From assembly GCF_001746835.1 (NCBI RefSeq), contig NZ_CP016094.1:310001-374000 (forward strand): DNA of 64,000 nucleotides. Reading direction: 5' to 3'. The position numbers and the translations under genes are program-made. The stretch's first letter is position 1. The number at the start of each line of letters is the position of its first letter. The notes under the pieces were generated by a model that was not told the DNA's origin, made no database searches, and saw nothing but the letters and a program-made list of their open reading frames with translations. This document shows, in pieces, positions 62,722 through 64,000 of the stretch. The stretch comes from Lacunisphaera limnophila. GTDB taxonomy: Bacteria; Verrucomicrobiota; Verrucomicrobiia; Opitutales; Opitutaceae.

Positions 62722-64000
62722 ATGAACCACCCCACCCCCACCGGTGTCGACCGGCGCGCCTTCTTCAAAACCCTCTCCGCCGCCGGCCTCGTGCTGGGCG
62801 CCGCCCCGGGCCGCCTCGCCGCCGCCGTGGCCGGCCGCCGCAAACGCTACGCCATCGTCGGCCTCGGCTCGCGCTACCGCATGTATCACGACGCCATCGA
62901 AAAAACCTACCCGGAACACGCCGAGCTCGTCGGCCTGTGTGACAAGAATCCTGGCCGCCTCGCGCTCGCCCTGCAGCGCTCGGCCGAAAACGGCGCCCCG
63001 GTGCCGCGCGGCTACGTCCACACCGATTTCGACCGGATGATCGCCGAGACGAAACCCGACGTTGTCATCGTCACCACCATGGACGCCACCCACGACGACT
63101 ACCTCGTGCGGGCCATGGAGCTCGGCTGCGACACCGTCACCGAGAAGCCGATGACCACCACGCCCGCCAAGGCGCAGCGCATCCTCGATACCCGCGCCCG
63201 CACCGGCAAACTCGTACGCGTCCTGTTCAACTACCGCTACTCGCCGCCCCGCACCCAGGTGAAGGACATCCTCATGTCGGGCGAGATCGGCGAGGTGCTC
63301 TCCGTCGACTTCCAGTGGCTGCTCAACACCAGCCACGGCGCCGACTACTTCCGCCGCTGGCACGGGCGGAAGGAAAATTCCGGCGGGCTCATGATCCACA
63401 AGGCCACCCACCACTTCGACCTCGTCAACTGGTGGCTCGGCGCCGTGCCTGTCTCCGTCAGCGCCACCGGCAAACGCGAGTTCTACACCCCGGCCATGGC
63501 CCGGCGCTTTGGCCTCTCCTCCCACCATGACCGCTGCCACACCTGTCCGGAAAAGGAGAAATGTGGCTTCTTCATGAGCCTGGCCGACAACCCCTCGCTC
63601 AAGACCCTCTACCTCGACCAGGAACACCACGACGGTTACTTCCGTGACCAGTGCGTCTTCAACCCGCGCATCGACATCGAGGACACGATGAACGTCATCG
63701 TCGGCTACAACAACCACGTCACCCTGAGCTACAGCCTCAACGCCTTCAACGCGTGGGAGGGCTACCAGATCGCCTTCAACGGCACCCTCGGCCGCCTCGA
63801 GCACCGCATCGTCGAGCAGGTCTACGTCAACGGCGCGGACTCCGACGCCAGCCAGGGCGCGATCGCCGAGGACGGCGTCACGACGACGGTGATTCCCCTG
63901 CGCGGCGCGCCCCGGCGGCTCGAGGCCTGGACCGGCGCCGGCTCGCACGGCGGCGGCGACAAGCTCATGCTCGACGATCTCTTCCTGCCCGTGCCCCCCG
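62722..64000 (+). CDS. Gfo/Idh/MocA-family oxidoreductase with Tat-like signal (3' end outside window)
   Basis: The first 426 residues of an exported NAD(P)-dependent oxidoreductase. It begins with a twin-arginine-like signal (DRRAFFKTLSAAGLVLGAAP), then the Rossmann motif AIVGLGSRYRMYH. EKPM is the conserved catalytic-lysine segment. The substrate domain includes KATHHFDLVNWWLGA. An insert, RCHTCPEKEKCGFF, followed about 29 residues later by another Cys (RDQCVF), is a possible metal site. The family oxidises sugars, inositols or sugar acids. Frame open to the window edge. Confidence 0.88.
   Translation, partial: MNHPTPTGVDRRAFFKTLSAAGLVLGAAPGRLAAAVAGRRKRYAIVGLGSRYRMYHDAIEKTYPEHAELVGLCDKNPGRLALALQRSAENGAPVPRGYVHTDFDRMIAETKPDVVIVTTMDATHDDYLVRAMELGCDTVTEKPMTTTPAKAQRILDTRARTGKLVRVLFNYRYSPPRTQVKDILMSGEIGEVLSVDFQWLLNTSHGADYFRRWHGRKENSGGLMIHKATHHFDLVNWWLGAVPVSVSATGKREFYTPAMARRFGLSSHHDRCHTCPEKEKCGFFMSLADNPSLKTLYLDQEHHDGYFRDQCVFNPRIDIEDTMNVIVGYNNHVTLSYSLNAFNAWEGYQIAFNGTLGRLEHRIVEQVYVNGADSDASQGAIAEDGVTTTVIPLRGAPRRLEAWTGAGSHGGGDKLMLDDLFLPVPP

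Overview
The window looks like a chromosomal segment of a Verrucomicrobiota bacterium, most likely of the Opitutaceae type. The evidence is the high G+C, the adjacent DUF1592-type and DUF1552 proteins, a PEP-CTERM sorting signal, Tat-exported Gfo/Idh/MocA oxidoreductase, ECF sigma factors with membrane tails, and many secreted or membrane proteins. No rRNA, tRNA, CRISPR array or transposase was seen. About fifty genes are supported. One is cut at each end: an SNF2 helicase at the left and a Gfo/Idh/MocA oxidoreductase at the right.

Layout. 1-11.2 kb: SNF2 helicase C-terminus, HDOD/GAF-like signalling protein, S9 peptidase, double-thioredoxin protein, GH26 mannanase, DUF1684 protein, PEP-CTERM metalloprotease and DsbA-like protein. 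11.5-19.4 kb: a signalling block with two hybrid histidine kinases, a REC protein without DNA-binding domain and a chemoreceptor. Two related structured leaders (16700-16770 and 17227-17298) sit inside it. 19.5-22.4 kb: thioredoxin-fold protein, a frameshifted AsmA-like protein and a PhoB/OmpR-type regulator with a Pho-box-like site. 22.9-27.2 kb: topoisomerase IV (parE, parC). 27.2-31 kb: ECF sigma factor fused to a membrane domain, a CIA30 protein and an acyltransferase; the first two share a promoter-like motif. 31.1-32.9 kb: an A/T-richer island of AbrB-like protein, HNH endonuclease and PD-(D/E)XK-like protein, the best candidate for a defence locus. 33-39.3 kb: hemerythrin, methyltransferase/HxlR pair, EF-hand protein and a small prepilin operon. 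39.4-44.8 kb: an operon for an exported CHAT (caspase-like) protein and an exported beta-propeller/TPR protein. 45-49.9 kb: SixA, the betaine-lipid pair btaA-btaB, secreted RidA and an HTH/DUF2975 pair. 50-64 kb: DUF1592/DUF1552 operon, alcohol dehydrogenase, class-B-like acid phosphatase, membrane spermidine-synthase-like protein bracketed by two 108-bp elements, a 722-residue EF-hand/membrane protein, UspA and the oxidoreductase.

The intergenic spaces are the most unusual feature. They are assembled from a few short repeat families used over and over. The two best-defined families (7 and 9 copies) lie in the same orientation on the + strand whatever the direction of the flanking genes. Several repeat-like tracts also lie in frame inside genes: the SNF2 linker, the ParC N-terminus and the end of the DUF1592 protein.

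Functional links. The Pho-box-like site and the betaine-lipid genes both suggest adaptation to phosphate scarcity. The kinase/REC/chemoreceptor block could form one phosphorelay. Coordinates come from reading the sequence; no database search was run.
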